64,000 nucleotides of DNA from Psychrobacter immobilis. GTDB lineage: Bacteria > Pseudomonadota > Gammaproteobacteria > Pseudomonadales > Moraxellaceae. Of this stretch, positions 16,768-25,524 are shown one piece after another. The position numbers and the translations under genes are program-made. The notes under the pieces were generated by a model, which saw only the letters and a program-made list of their open reading frames with translations, was not told the DNA's origin and ran no database searches. Each line of letters starts with the position of its first letter. Positions within the stretch are counted from its first letter, which is position 1. The DNA lies in the NCBI RefSeq assembly GCF_904846225.1, contig NZ_CAJGZJ010000016.1, forward strand, positions 1-64,000, written 5' to 3'.

Positions 16768-19700
16768 ATGAGTAATTCCCCCAAAATAAAAACTGCAAAA
16801 CCTATTTATCCGCAAATTTACGCTTATACCTTACCAGAAGTTCCAAAAAAGGATGGTTGGGTAAAAATAGGTTATACCGAGCGTAAGAACGTTGATGATC
16901 GCATCAAAGAGCAAACACTTACAGCCCGACTTACCTATGAAAAGTTATGGGATGCACCTGCTATATTTATTGAATCAGGCGAGCAGTTCACAGACAAAAG
17001 GCTTCATGATTATCTAATCAAACATAAGCAAATTAAACGTTTTGAGAACTCTGAGTGGTTTTTTTATGAGCATAATTTAAAACAAAGATCTTATGCTGAT
17101 TATGAAAGCTTTTTGGCAAACTCTTATGATCAAGCAAAGGAGAAAGCTCAGTATCAACTTAGAGATGAGCAAGCTGCTGCAGTGGCCCAAACTATGCATT
17201 ATATAAAATCTTATCCCAAAGGTGAGTTTTTATGGAACGCTAAACCAAGATTTGGGAAGACGCTAACAACCTATGATTTAGCTCGTCAAATAGATGCAAC
17301 CAAAGTACTTATTGTAACAAACAGACCGAGTATCGCTAACTCTTGGTTTGATGATTTTGAGAAGTTTATTGCGTGGCAATCTGATTTTGCATTTGTCTCT
17401 ACCAGCGACTCCTTAAGTGAGCGCCCTGTCTTGACAAGAGAGCAATTTTTATCACAGACGGCCTCTGGTAAAAAAAACATGATTGCCTTTATATCCCTAC
17501 AAGATCTAAAGGGAGCAATTAGTTTTGGTGGTAACTACAATAAGCTTGGTTGGGTCAAAGACATGACATGGGACATGCTAGTCATTGATGAGGCTCATGA
17601 AGGGGTTGATACCCTTAAAACGGATTTAGCTTTTGATAATATTGACCGTGACTTTACTCTACACTTATCTGGCACACCCTTCAAAGCCGTTGCTGCCGGT
17701 ATATTTAATGAAGATGAGATTTATAATTGGAGCTATGCAGATGAGCAGAACGCTAAAGCTACTTGGGACAATCCAGACGAACACAATCCTTATGAAAAAT
17801 TACCTCGTTTAAATCTATTTTCTTATCAAATGGGTCAAGCTATCACTGATGAGGTAAATAAAGGGGCAAAAATTGAGGGCGAGAACATTGACTATGCTTT
17901 CGATCTTAATGAGTTCTTTGAAACACAAGATAATGGCAAGTTTGTCCATGAAGCAGATGTTAAGAAATGGCTAGATTCATTGTCTCGTAATGAGAAGTAT
18001 CCATTTTCAACCAAGGCGTTGCGTGATGAGCTTAAACACACCTTTTGGCTATTAAACCGCATAGCTAGTGCCAAAGCACTGCAAAAGCTATTAAGAGAAC
18101 ACCCTGTCTTTGAAAATTATGAGATCATCCTTGCCGCAGGGGATGGTCAAGGTCATGATAGCGCCGAAATTATTAGTGATAAATCGCTTGTTCGAGTAAG
18201 AGAGGCTGTTCAATCACACGATAAAACCATTACGCTATCTGTGGGTCAGCTAACCACAGGCATCACTATTCCTGAATGGACAGCGGTATTGATGTTATCA
18301 AACATAAAGTCACCTAGCCTGTATATGCAAGCCGCCTTCCGTGCGCAAAATCCTTGGGAGTATAAGATAGATGATCAGGTATATCAAAAAGAAAATGCCT
18401 ACGTGTTTGATTTTGCACCTGAACGCACATTAATCATCTATGAAGAGTTTGCTAACGATTTATCTCGTAGGACGGTAAACGGTGGCGGTACAAGCGATGA
18501 TCGTAAAGAGAATATTAAGCACCTTTTAAACTTCTTCCCAGTCATTGCAGAGGATAGTGATGGCAGTATGGTTGAGCTTGATGCTACTCAAGTATTGACT
18601 ATACCAAAAGCTATCAAGGCTCAAGAGGTGGTACGTCGTGGCTTTATGTCAAACCTACTCTTTAAGAATGTGTCCGGTATTTTTGCGTCACAAGAAGTGC
18701 GAGAAATCCTTGAAAACCTTAATCCTGTAGAGGTTGGTAAAAATGTTCTTCGAAAAACTCAAGACCCCATTGATACGCAAGATGTTACAGTTGATAGTGA
18801 AGGTGAGGCTCAAGTCGATGCAGATATTGTGATCTCAGAAACCGAAGCACGCTTTGGTGAAAAGACTTATGCTAATATTCAAAGTACAGTAGACACCTTT
18901 AGCGAACAATCTCAAGACAACCATGCGAAGGCAATTGAAAAAAGCTTTATTGATAATGTGGCACAGGGTATCAAAGAGGCTGCTAAAGACAATGGTGTTA
19001 CTCAAAATTTTGCTGAAAATATTGTGAATAATGCAGCCAAAGCAGTCGCTCGTGAGGTTGAGATTTCACAAAGACAAACTGATATCAAACAAAAAGAAGC
19101 GGAAGTTGAGTACGAGCAAGAAGTATCAAGGTCTCATCTTGATGAAGTGAAAATAGCTGATGCTAAAGCGGCTTATGAAGCAAAACAAATACAAATACAA
19201 GAGGACTATCAAAAAGAGGTAGCAGCTAAAGTTGCCGCTAAGACACAAGAGCAAATACAAGCGTCAAACCATGCTATTTTGCAAAAAGCTGAGGATAAAA
19301 AGAAAAATACCGTTGAAGATGATGTGCGTGCCCGTTTACGTGGCTTTGCTCGTACCATACCCTCATTCTTAATGGCGTATGGTGAAATTGACACTGTAAT
19401 TGAGAATTTTGATAAGCGCATCAGCGAAAATGTTTTTAAAGAAGTGACTGGTATTACCTTAGATCAATTTAGAACTCTGCGAGATAAATTTAACTTTTTT
19501 GATGAAACAGTATTTAACGAATCTGTGCAAGAGTTTTTAAAAAAACGCACTCAACTTGCCAATTACTTTGATGAAAGTCAAGATGAGGATATATTTGATT
19601 ATATTCCTCCTCAACAAACCAATCAGATATTCACTCCAAGGAAAGTCGTAAAAATGATGGTGGATATATTGGAAGAAGAAAATCCAGATATTTTTAGTGA

Positions 19701-20019
19701 CTCTAGCAAAACCTTTGCTGATCTGTATGTTAAGTCTGGTCTATACCTGACGGAAATTGTAAGGCGTTTATATGTTGGTCTAGCAAATGAGATTCCAGAT
19801 GATAATGTACGCCTCAAGCACATCTTAGAAAACCAAATTTATGGTTTCGCCCCTAGTGAAATAATTTACAATATTGCCCGCAATTTTGTTTTTGGTTTTG
19901 ATGAGTCAGCCAAAGTTATCAATAGCTCGCATATCGTTTGCTTAGATACAACTCCATATGCTAAAGGTGATGATGATTTCAAGAGTAAGTGCAATGAACT
20001 ATTTGGAGATAAGAAATAA
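16768..20019 (+). CDS. Restriction enzyme: GIY-YIG-like domain, DEAH helicase and methylase-like C-terminus
   Basis: 1083 residues in four parts. Residues 1-105: a T5orf172/GIY-YIG-type domain (YAYTLPEVPKKDGWVKIGYTE, EWFFYEH), a probable nuclease. Residues about 125-560: superfamily 2 helicase with AKPRFGKTLT (Walker A), VIDEAHEG (DEAH) and HLSGTPF, then a C-terminal domain (VGQLTTGITIPEW, QAAFRAQNP). Residues about 720-840: a charged coiled coil. Residues about 940-1075: an N6-methylase-like segment with IFTPRKVVKMMVDIL and YVKSGLYLTEIVRRLY, which occupies the place of motif I. The catalytic NPPY is not here; it opens the next gene, which overlaps by one base. Likely translocating or restricting subunit. 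Confidence 0.75.
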   Translation: MSNSPKIKTAKPIYPQIYAYTLPEVPKKDGWVKIGYTERKNVDDRIKEQTLTARLTYEKLWDAPAIFIESGEQFTDKRLHDYLIKHKQIKRFENSEWFFYEHNLKQRSYADYESFLANSYDQAKEKAQYQLRDEQAAAVAQTMHYIKSYPKGEFLWNAKPRFGKTLTTYDLARQIDATKVLIVTNRPSIANSWFDDFEKFIAWQSDFAFVSTSDSLSERPVLTREQFLSQTASGKKNMIAFISLQDLKGAISFGGNYNKLGWVKDMTWDMLVIDEAHEGVDTLKTDLAFDNIDRDFTLHLSGTPFKAVAAGIFNEDEIYNWSYADEQNAKATWDNPDEHNPYEKLPRLNLFSYQMGQAITDEVNKGAKIEGENIDYAFDLNEFFETQDNGKFVHEADVKKWLDSLSRNEKYPFSTKALRDELKHTFWLLNRIASAKALQKLLREHPVFENYEIILAAGDGQGHDSAEIISDKSLVRVREAVQSHDKTITLSVGQLTTGITIPEWTAVLMLSNIKSPSLYMQAAFRAQNPWEYKIDDQVYQKENAYVFDFAPERTLIIYEEFANDLSRRTVNGGGTSDDRKENIKHLLNFFPVIAEDSDGSMVELDATQVLTIPKAIKAQEVVRRGFMSNLLFKNVSGIFASQEVREILENLNPVEVGKNVLRKTQDPIDTQDVTVDSEGEAQVDADIVISETEARFGEKTYANIQSTVDTFSEQSQDNHAKAIEKSFIDNVAQGIKEAAKDNGVTQNFAENIVNNAAKAVAREVEISQRQTDIKQKEAEVEYEQEVSRSHLDEVKIADAKAAYEAKQIQIQEDYQKEVAAKVAAKTQEQIQASNHAILQKAEDKKKNTVEDDVRARLRGFARTIPSFLMAYGEIDTVIENFDKRISENVFKEVTGITLDQFRTLRDKFNFFDETVFNESVQEFLKKRTQLANYFDESQDEDIFDYIPPQQTNQIFTPRKVVKMMVDILEEENPDIFSDSSKTFADLYVKSGLYLTEIVRRLYVGLANEIPDDNVRLKHILENQIYGFAPSEIIYNIARNFVFGFDESAKVINSSHIVCLDTTPYAKGDDDFKSKCNELFGDKK

Positions 20020-21044
20020 TGAAATTTGATGTTGTAGTTGGTAATCCACCTTATCAAGAGGATAACTCTAACAATAATCGTAGTACCCCAATTTATCAAA
20101 ATTTTTATGATTTAGCAGAAAAATGTAGCTTCACTTACTGTTTAATTTCTCCAGCAAGATTCTTGTTTAATGCAGGACAGACCCCGAAAGAATGGAACAA
20201 AAAAATCCTGAATGATAAGCATGTAAAAGTTGTTTATTATAATCCAGAAGCATCTAGAGTTTTTCCTGATACTGGCTTTAAAGGAGGGGTATCCGTTTTA
20301 TATCGTGACGAAGATAAAGATTTTGGTGCTATCAAAACATTCGTTAGCCTTCCAGAGCTAGACAGTATTATGCGTAAAGTAATTAACTTTAATGGTTTTG
20401 TAGAGTTAGGTGAGATTATTTATGTACGTAGTTCCTATAAACTTATGCCAAAACTACTTGAGGAGCACCCTAATTTAAAAGGTCGGGCAAAGCAAAGCGA
20501 AGCATTATCGATGGGCTCCAACATATTTGATAGATATCCTGAAGTTTTTTCTGATCATAAAAAAAGCGATCAACAAGTACAGATATTTGGTAGAGAAAAC
20601 AATGAGCGAGTTTATAAATATATCGATGCTGACTATGTTAAGGATGGTGGTAACCTTAACGGATGGAAGGTCTTTCTTCCAAAGACGAATGGTGGAGGTA
20701 AAGTAGGTGAAGTATTAAGTACACCTGTAGTAGCACCGCCAAAAACTGGTCATACACAAACATTTATTTCTTTTGGTAAATTTGAAACTGAAGGGGAAGC
20801 TGAAGCTCTGTTGAAGTATCTAAAGAGTAAATTCTTACGTTTATTACTTAGTATCAAGAAAATAACCCAAGATAATGCCACAAAAGAAACATGGTCAAAG
20901 ATACCTCTACAAGACTTCACGCCTAGTTCCGATATTGACTGGACAGCAAGTATCTCAGATATCGACAAGCAGCTATACTTAAAATACAACTTAGATGTCA
21001 CGGACATAAGCTTTATTGAAAATAACGTCAAAACCATGAGTTAG
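20019..21044 (+). CDS. Eco57I-type N6-adenine DNA methylase subunit
   Basis: 341 residues starting MKFDVVVGNPPYQEDN, so the catalytic NPPY motif of adenine methyltransferases lies 10 residues from the start. FTYCLISPARFLFNAG and KGGVSVLYRD are typical of the Eco57I family. The C-terminal half (LLSTPVVAPPKTGHTQTF, DNATKETWSKIPLQDF) fits a target-recognition region. There is no SAM-binding motif I; the likely one is at the end of the preceding protein (TAATG overlap). Together the two proteins probably form a heteromeric methylase that protects the element's host from the helicase-nuclease. Confidence 0.72.
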   Translation: MKFDVVVGNPPYQEDNSNNNRSTPIYQNFYDLAEKCSFTYCLISPARFLFNAGQTPKEWNKKILNDKHVKVVYYNPEASRVFPDTGFKGGVSVLYRDEDKDFGAIKTFVSLPELDSIMRKVINFNGFVELGEIIYVRSSYKLMPKLLEEHPNLKGRAKQSEALSMGSNIFDRYPEVFSDHKKSDQQVQIFGRENNERVYKYIDADYVKDGGNLNGWKVFLPKTNGGGKVGEVLSTPVVAPPKTGHTQTFISFGKFETEGEAEALLKYLKSKFLRLLLSIKKITQDNATKETWSKIPLQDFTPSSDIDWTASISDIDKQLYLKYNLDVTDISFIENNVKTMS

Positions 21045-21106
21045 TAATGTGTACTTACTATATTAAATTTTCGATCTAATATAATAAGTATACAGTGTCA
21101 CAGTGA

Positions 21107-21961
21107 TTAATTTAATAACTGAATATATGAACCGTAGTAGTTTTTTATTTCACTAGAGTCCATTTCCATCCTATTGAACCTGTCATTATTATATTCATAT
21201 ACTATAAATTTAGTCATATCATGGTTATAAGAAATTATGGATAGAGGCGTATTGGTTTTTTCATGTATCTCAATTTGAGGATAAAACTCATCTTTCAATA
21301 TTATCTGGTCTAGATCAATACCGCTAGCCTCTATATCAACCTCAATATAAAGCCATAAGGGTTGATATGTCCTAGGGTTAGATACAAGCATAGTCCAGAT
21401 ACCACCATACTCTACATAATAATGGTTTTTTAAAACCTGATTTGTTTGAAAAACATAAAATAAATTGTTCTGATTAGCAGCTATGTTGGGATTATCAAAA
21501 TCTTTTACCTTATTACTATTTCTTTGCTCACATTTGGAAGATTGATTACCTAGAATTTTGGACTCAAAATCCTGTAAAGAGCATGTAAGGCGGTCAGTCA
21601 TATTTAAGCTAGAGTCTAATATTCTATAAAAGTTTATACCCTCATCAACCAAGTGGTCTTGTGTGTAGTGGTATACCCATACCTTAACATCTAACGCCTC
21701 GCCTAAAGCGTATAAGGCTTTATAATTATAATCATCGAGACGATCATAACCAAGATTTGGATAATTTCTTTTAGTAAATGGTTTCCAAATGTAATTTGTC
21801 TTTTTAGATTTTTTTACTTCAATTAGCTGACTTATATTGTTTTCAGAAATCTTAATTAAATCAATATCTTGTACTACTGGCTTTACCCTAAAATGACTAA
21901 TAACTTGGTCTTTAAAAGGTTGAAACTTACTACTCATATGACTGTTAGTTAATTTAATCAT
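21107..21961 (-). CDS. Putative PD-(D/E)XK nuclease-like protein
   Basis: 284 residues; AAAGGAG precedes the ATG by about eight bases. D34 (DIDLIKISE) and E48-V-K50 (QLIEVKKSKK) form a D-x13-E-x-K pattern between predicted beta strands, the hallmark of the PD-(D/E)XK nuclease fold. A later helix (YDRLDDYNYKALYALGEALD) then a strand (VKVWVYHY) fits that fold too. The C-terminal 130 residues match nothing I know. It is convergent with the methylase gene, ending 62 bases from it, and is at the 3' end of the inward-reading right-hand genes, so it could be a second defence gene or part of the same system. Confidence 0.5.
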   Translation of the reverse strand: MIKLTNSHMSSKFQPFKDQVISHFRVKPVVQDIDLIKISENNISQLIEVKKSKKTNYIWKPFTKRNYPNLGYDRLDDYNYKALYALGEALDVKVWVYHYTQDHLVDEGINFYRILDSSLNMTDRLTCSLQDFESKILGNQSSKCEQRNSNKVKDFDNPNIAANQNNLFYVFQTNQVLKNHYYVEYGGIWTMLVSNPRTYQPLWLYIEVDIEASGIDLDQIILKDEFYPQIEIHEKTNTPLSIISYNHDMTKFIVYEYNNDRFNRMEMDSSEIKNYYGSYIQLLN

Positions 21962-22060
21962 TTTGCAAACTCCTTTAGTTGTAAATTTACATTAGTTTAG
22001 CTTAATATCGTAATACAATAAGAACTATTTTATATATACATTAATTATGAGTTACTAAGG

Positions 22061-22471
22061 CTAAAGGTTATTATTGAAATCTAGCTTTTCTTGATACTCA
22101 TCACATACCCTCAAACCTACCTCTATAGCCTCATTAAGATCGGCACCCTCCTTAATACTATAGGGTACGTTTGAGATCATATTGCTTTGCCTTAAAGAGT
22201 CTACCGCTGACTTATTGAGCGGCGTACCGATATAAGACTCATCGGTATACCCTTTAGGCTCAAAATATACCTCACGCCCAAAGGCAGGATGAGATCCGCA
22301 TGAAATCTCACCATAGGGCACAGTGAATGGATAAGGTGTTGTGTACTCAGTAGGCCACAACGCTTCATTTACGCCGATGTAACCTGCACCATAGTATTCA
22401 TCGTATTCTGGTGTTGCAGGGGCACAAGCTGTTATTAACAATAAAGTTAAACTTGCTATTAATTTACTCAT
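22061..22471 (-). CDS. Small lipoprotein, unknown function
   Basis: 136 residues from the ATG at 22471. The N-terminus MSKLIASLTLLLITAC is a lipoprotein signal with lipobox ITAC and predicted lipidated Cys16. The mature part has two further Cys and a Tyr/Pro-rich start (PEYDEYYGAGY). The start overlaps the end of the upstream gene by 8 bases, so the two are probably co-translated. I know of no lipoprotein role in Tn7-like transposition, so it is cargo of unknown use, perhaps surface-related. The ATG at 22483 is an alternative start. Confidence 0.55.
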   Translation of the reverse strand: MSKLIASLTLLLITACAPATPEYDEYYGAGYIGVNEALWPTEYTTPYPFTVPYGEISCGSHPAFGREVYFEPKGYTDESYIGTPLNKSAVDSLRQSNMISNVPYSIKEGADLNEAIEVGLRVCDEYQEKLDFNNNL

Positions 22472-24152
22472 CTGAAACCCCATTTTTCAGATTATCTATA
22501 GCTGTCTTAACCCAATTAACACCCTCACCGTTGGTGTGTTTAAAGTATTGGATGATGCCAAATTTAGATATTGCGCTTACATCAGACAGACGACCATTAC
22601 CCCTAAATAACTGACCTACAACTTGTCTTATAACGTCTGCTGTCAAAGCATCTTGATCTATTACTTTTATAACAAGACCGCTGGTTTGGGCGCCCTCTTT
22701 CTTGCAATCAAATAAATAAAAAAGTCCAAGATTAGTAATCAGGCGCATGACGAATATCACCTCTACACTAAGATCACGTTGTCTACTGCGCATACCACGC
22801 ACTGTCTCACCGATAAATATATTTTCGCCAGCAAGGTTTACGCAGTCTATGACTACGGGAGCATAACCCAAAGTGACCTTAAGGTCTTGAGCATAGCGTA
22901 AAAGACGTTCAAAGTTATTCTGTAGGGAGGTGGCTGCATCGCTATCCAATACTGTTTGTATCCTGCCAATGTCGCCATTAGAATTACCGCCCTCCCCATC
23001 TGCAAAAGCGTCAGGCTCGTTTTGAGGCAGCCGTATGACCGTGTTACATCTATCTACAACCTCGTCCAAAGTCAAATTCTCACCCTTTATGAGCGCCCGT
23101 ATAGTGCCTATCTGCTCTACTCTATGCCTGATTACAGCGGTAACTATGTTGTTAGCGTCCCTTTCAGCCTCTAGTAAAATCTCATCAGACTCAACGGTGT
23201 TATAGAGGGGTTTGATTCTTGAGGTATGAGGGATGGTACCATCGCCGTATGTGGCAGAATTAGGTTTGTCTATCCTGTATTCTATTGGCTGTCCTTGCGG
23301 CATAGAGATACCTAAAATTTCGGTACAAAGCAAGGTCTGCTCATCAATTCTCAAACCTGCTATTTTAAGGTGGATTTCTTGCTTGTGATAAGGCTCGGCT
23401 CTTAAAGGAAGATAAGCTAGGTTACTCCTAAGCATTTTCCTATTAAGCTCCCAAACTACTTTTTTGGTATAAGAGTCTATTTTTAGATGCCATAAAAATA
23501 CAGCGTCGGCGATCACGCATCGATCAGGAATGGTAATTAGACCACCACAATCATCATTTAGATTAAGTCTCTTTTCGACTTCCTGCTTATGCCAACTAAT
23601 AAGGGCTGTATTGATCTCTTTAGACACCCCATAGTGTGCAACAAAAAATAAAACCGCTGGGATGATTATTCTAGTGGCATCAGTCTGTACAACGAGATTG
23701 CTATTAGCGTCTGTCTTGATTTTATTAACGGGATAGCTATCAGGCTTAAGAATATACTCACCCTTTTTCTCTGAGATACTATAATGGCTAGTATAGGTAA
23801 GGTTTGGGCGCTCGTCTTTATTATCGTCATGCGCATCTAATGTGGTATATAAGATTTCAAATTCGTACTTTTCTTCGCACTTCCCGTTGACCCAAATTGA
23901 CCCTATGGGTAACCTTGGTATTAATTTGATTGATACTTCAACTACAACCTGATATTTAGTATCAGAGTCTAAGAAATGCACTTGAACAACCCTACGTCTA
24001 TTACGATAGCGTATTGGCCCATACCACAGTACGACATACTCAGTCTTTGGCTTATAACTGCCCCTCAAACATGCCTTAAAGTATTTTCGGATATCAACCA
24101 TACCCATGAACTTAACTTTTTTGCCGTTAGCATCGAACAATGCATCAAACAT
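22464..24152 (-). CDS. Large right-end protein, possibly TnsE-like
   Basis: 562 residues, close to Tn7 TnsE (538). It starts 137 bases inside the right end and is preceded by GGGGGTG. Layout resembles what I remember of TnsE: a beta-rich N-terminal half, a helical block with IIIPAVLFFVAHYG, a segment LKIAGLRIDEQTLLCTEILGISMP followed by a GDG, then a C-terminal region (FERLLRYAQDLKVTLGY, LFYLFDCKKEGAQTSGLVIKVID) like the TnsE C-terminal domain. TnsE directs Tn7 to replicating, often conjugal DNA. The match is from memory and may be wrong. Alternatively it is an unrelated cargo gene. Confidence 0.45.
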   Translation of the reverse strand: MFDALFDANGKKVKFMGMVDIRKYFKACLRGSYKPKTEYVVLWYGPIRYRNRRRVVQVHFLDSDTKYQVVVEVSIKLIPRLPIGSIWVNGKCEEKYEFEILYTTLDAHDDNKDERPNLTYTSHYSISEKKGEYILKPDSYPVNKIKTDANSNLVVQTDATRIIIPAVLFFVAHYGVSKEINTALISWHKQEVEKRLNLNDDCGGLITIPDRCVIADAVFLWHLKIDSYTKKVVWELNRKMLRSNLAYLPLRAEPYHKQEIHLKIAGLRIDEQTLLCTEILGISMPQGQPIEYRIDKPNSATYGDGTIPHTSRIKPLYNTVESDEILLEAERDANNIVTAVIRHRVEQIGTIRALIKGENLTLDEVVDRCNTVIRLPQNEPDAFADGEGGNSNGDIGRIQTVLDSDAATSLQNNFERLLRYAQDLKVTLGYAPVVIDCVNLAGENIFIGETVRGMRSRQRDLSVEVIFVMRLITNLGLFYLFDCKKEGAQTSGLVIKVIDQDALTADVIRQVVGQLFRGNGRLSDVSAISKFGIIQYFKHTNGEGVNWVKTAIDNLKNGVSDE

Positions 24153-24244
24153 AACTCACCCCCAGAATACTTAATCTAGGTAGCGAGTCAGCTATTTTTT
24201 TGAGAGGTATTTTGAGTGAGACAAGAAAGATGAAGATACGTTTT

Positions 24245-24288
24245 TGACATCTATTCTTGGAATTTGACATTAATTGTTGGAATTGACA
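24245..24288. repeat. Transposon right end with two TnsB-type repeats
   Basis: Read inward, the end is TGTCAATTCCAACAATTAA, with the repeats CCAACAATTAATGTCA (24265-24280) and CCAAGAATAGATGTCA (24245-24260). These match the left-end repeats. Having only two sites against four at the left is asymmetric, like Tn7, although Tn7 has more at its right end. Confidence 0.88.
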
Positions 24289-24293
24289 GCCAC
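24289..24293. repeat. Target-site duplication, right copy (GCCAC)
   Basis: GCCAC directly follows the terminal TGACA of the right end and matches 9442-9446. Confidence 0.95.
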
Positions 24294-25227
24294 CACCGAC
24301 CAATGCCACCGCTGATATGGTGTGATGCACTTGTCTAAAAGGCCGTGTGCCATAATCATAATCACTGTCTGCCACCGAATATGTACTGGCAACTTCTAAC
24401 GCATCCTCAGCGCTCAAGTCTGGCAAAATAGTCGGCAGTCGCGAGGCCATTAACGTCTTGCCAGAACCGGGCGGCCCAGTAAATAATAACGAATGACCAC
24501 CCGCTGCGGCAATCTCCAGCGCACGCCTCGCATGATGCTGACCTTTAACATCCGCCAAATCCACTTGATAACCAATCTGCTGCGGGGCAGGACTGGGCTG
24601 CACAACCTCTAAACGTGCCTCTATATCACCAGAATCTGCCAGTGACTGCAAGTGATTACAAACGCTCTTTAGGCTTTGGGCGGCTAATATCGTCACGCCT
24701 TCCACACGACTGGCCTCAGCACCGTTCTTGATGGGTACGATTAGTTGCGGAGTAGACTGCGGTGCAGATGATTGATCACTTAGTTCTCGTCCACTATCCT
24801 CTACTGCCTGAGATATCTTTAGCGCCAATCCTTCAGCTTTGATTGCTCGTGCGACTGCTAGGCTACCTGTCACCTGCCTAAGCTCGCCATTGAGCGCCAA
24901 CTCACCAATAAACTCAAACCCCGATAGCACATCTGGTTCGAGCTGTCCGCTTGCGGCCAATATGCCTATCGCAATAGGCAAATCAAGACGCGCACCATCT
25001 TTTGGCAAATCCGCAGGCGCTAAATTAATCGTCAGACGCCGATTGGGAAACTGGAAACCTGAGTTAAGAATCGCGGAACGTACACGGTCTTTGCTTTCTC
25101 GCACCGCCGCCTCAGGCAAGCCGACAATGGTCAATGCAGGCAAACCTTGTGATAAATGTACCTCAATAATTACTTTGGGTGCATGCAGACCGACGACCGA
25201 ACGGGTATAGACTTGGGCAAACGACAT
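24289..25227 (-). pseudogene. comM: comM/yifB 5' fragment, cut by transposon
   Basis: Encodes the first 313 codons of ComM: the Lon-like ChlI domain (MSFAQVYTRSVVGLHAPKV, then LTINLAPADLPKDGARLDLPIAIG) and the AAA+ domain with Walker A TGPPGSGKT, ending at HHTISAVALVGGG. The reading frame runs on into the transposon and stops at 24145 after about 47 foreign codons. ComM is a hexameric branch-migration helicase that helps integrate incoming DNA in natural transformation. Walker B is on the other fragment, so this piece cannot be a working motor. The cut falls in the GGGSRPKPGE stretch between the Walker motifs. Confidence 0.95.
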
Positions 25228-25524
25228 TATTGCTTCCTAATATAGGTAGGGCCTGATGATAAAGTATTATCAATCAGTGCGCAAATGTCGTGTTTTTATT
25301 ATGCCGTTTATTTACTGGCATAAATATCAAAAATTGTTATATGATAAACCGATGCTTTTACTTTCAGTCTTATGTGGTGACTCATTAATACAGCCTCATT
25401 ATAAGACACACAAGATCAGCAAGAGCATTGGCAATAAAAGGATTTTATTGATCATATAAAGCTCAATGAGTGCTGTTTTCATATGGCTTTATGTAACCCC
25501 AATTAACCATGGATGGATAAGCTT

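Larger units (their letters stand above)
9447..24288. mobile_element. Tn7-like transposon of the Tn6022 type in comM, 14,842 bp
   Basis: Both ends read TGTCAATTCCAACAAT inward and are flanked by GCCAC. The left end has four ~17-bp TnsB-type repeats and the right end two. Gene order from the left is tnsA, tnsB, tnsC, tniQ and a TnsF-like selector, all overlapping. Then come three restriction-modification genes on the same strand, and three genes on the opposite strand reading inward from the right end. The comM target and the tnsABC-tniQ-selector order are those of the Tn6022/AbaR backbone of Acinetobacter, known to use a TnsF selector with an inactivated tyrosine recombinase domain. No antibiotic-resistance gene is present. 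The element seems complete and may be mobile. Confidence 0.93.

Noticed and set aside
9447..24288. CRISPR array or Cascade genes making this a CAST element
   Set aside because: No repeats of CRISPR type and no cas genes are visible; target selection is explained by TniQ with the TnsF-like protein.
25256..25459. 67-codon frame between comM and the acylase
   Set aside because: AT-rich, no ribosome-binding site, composition unlike neighbouring proteins.
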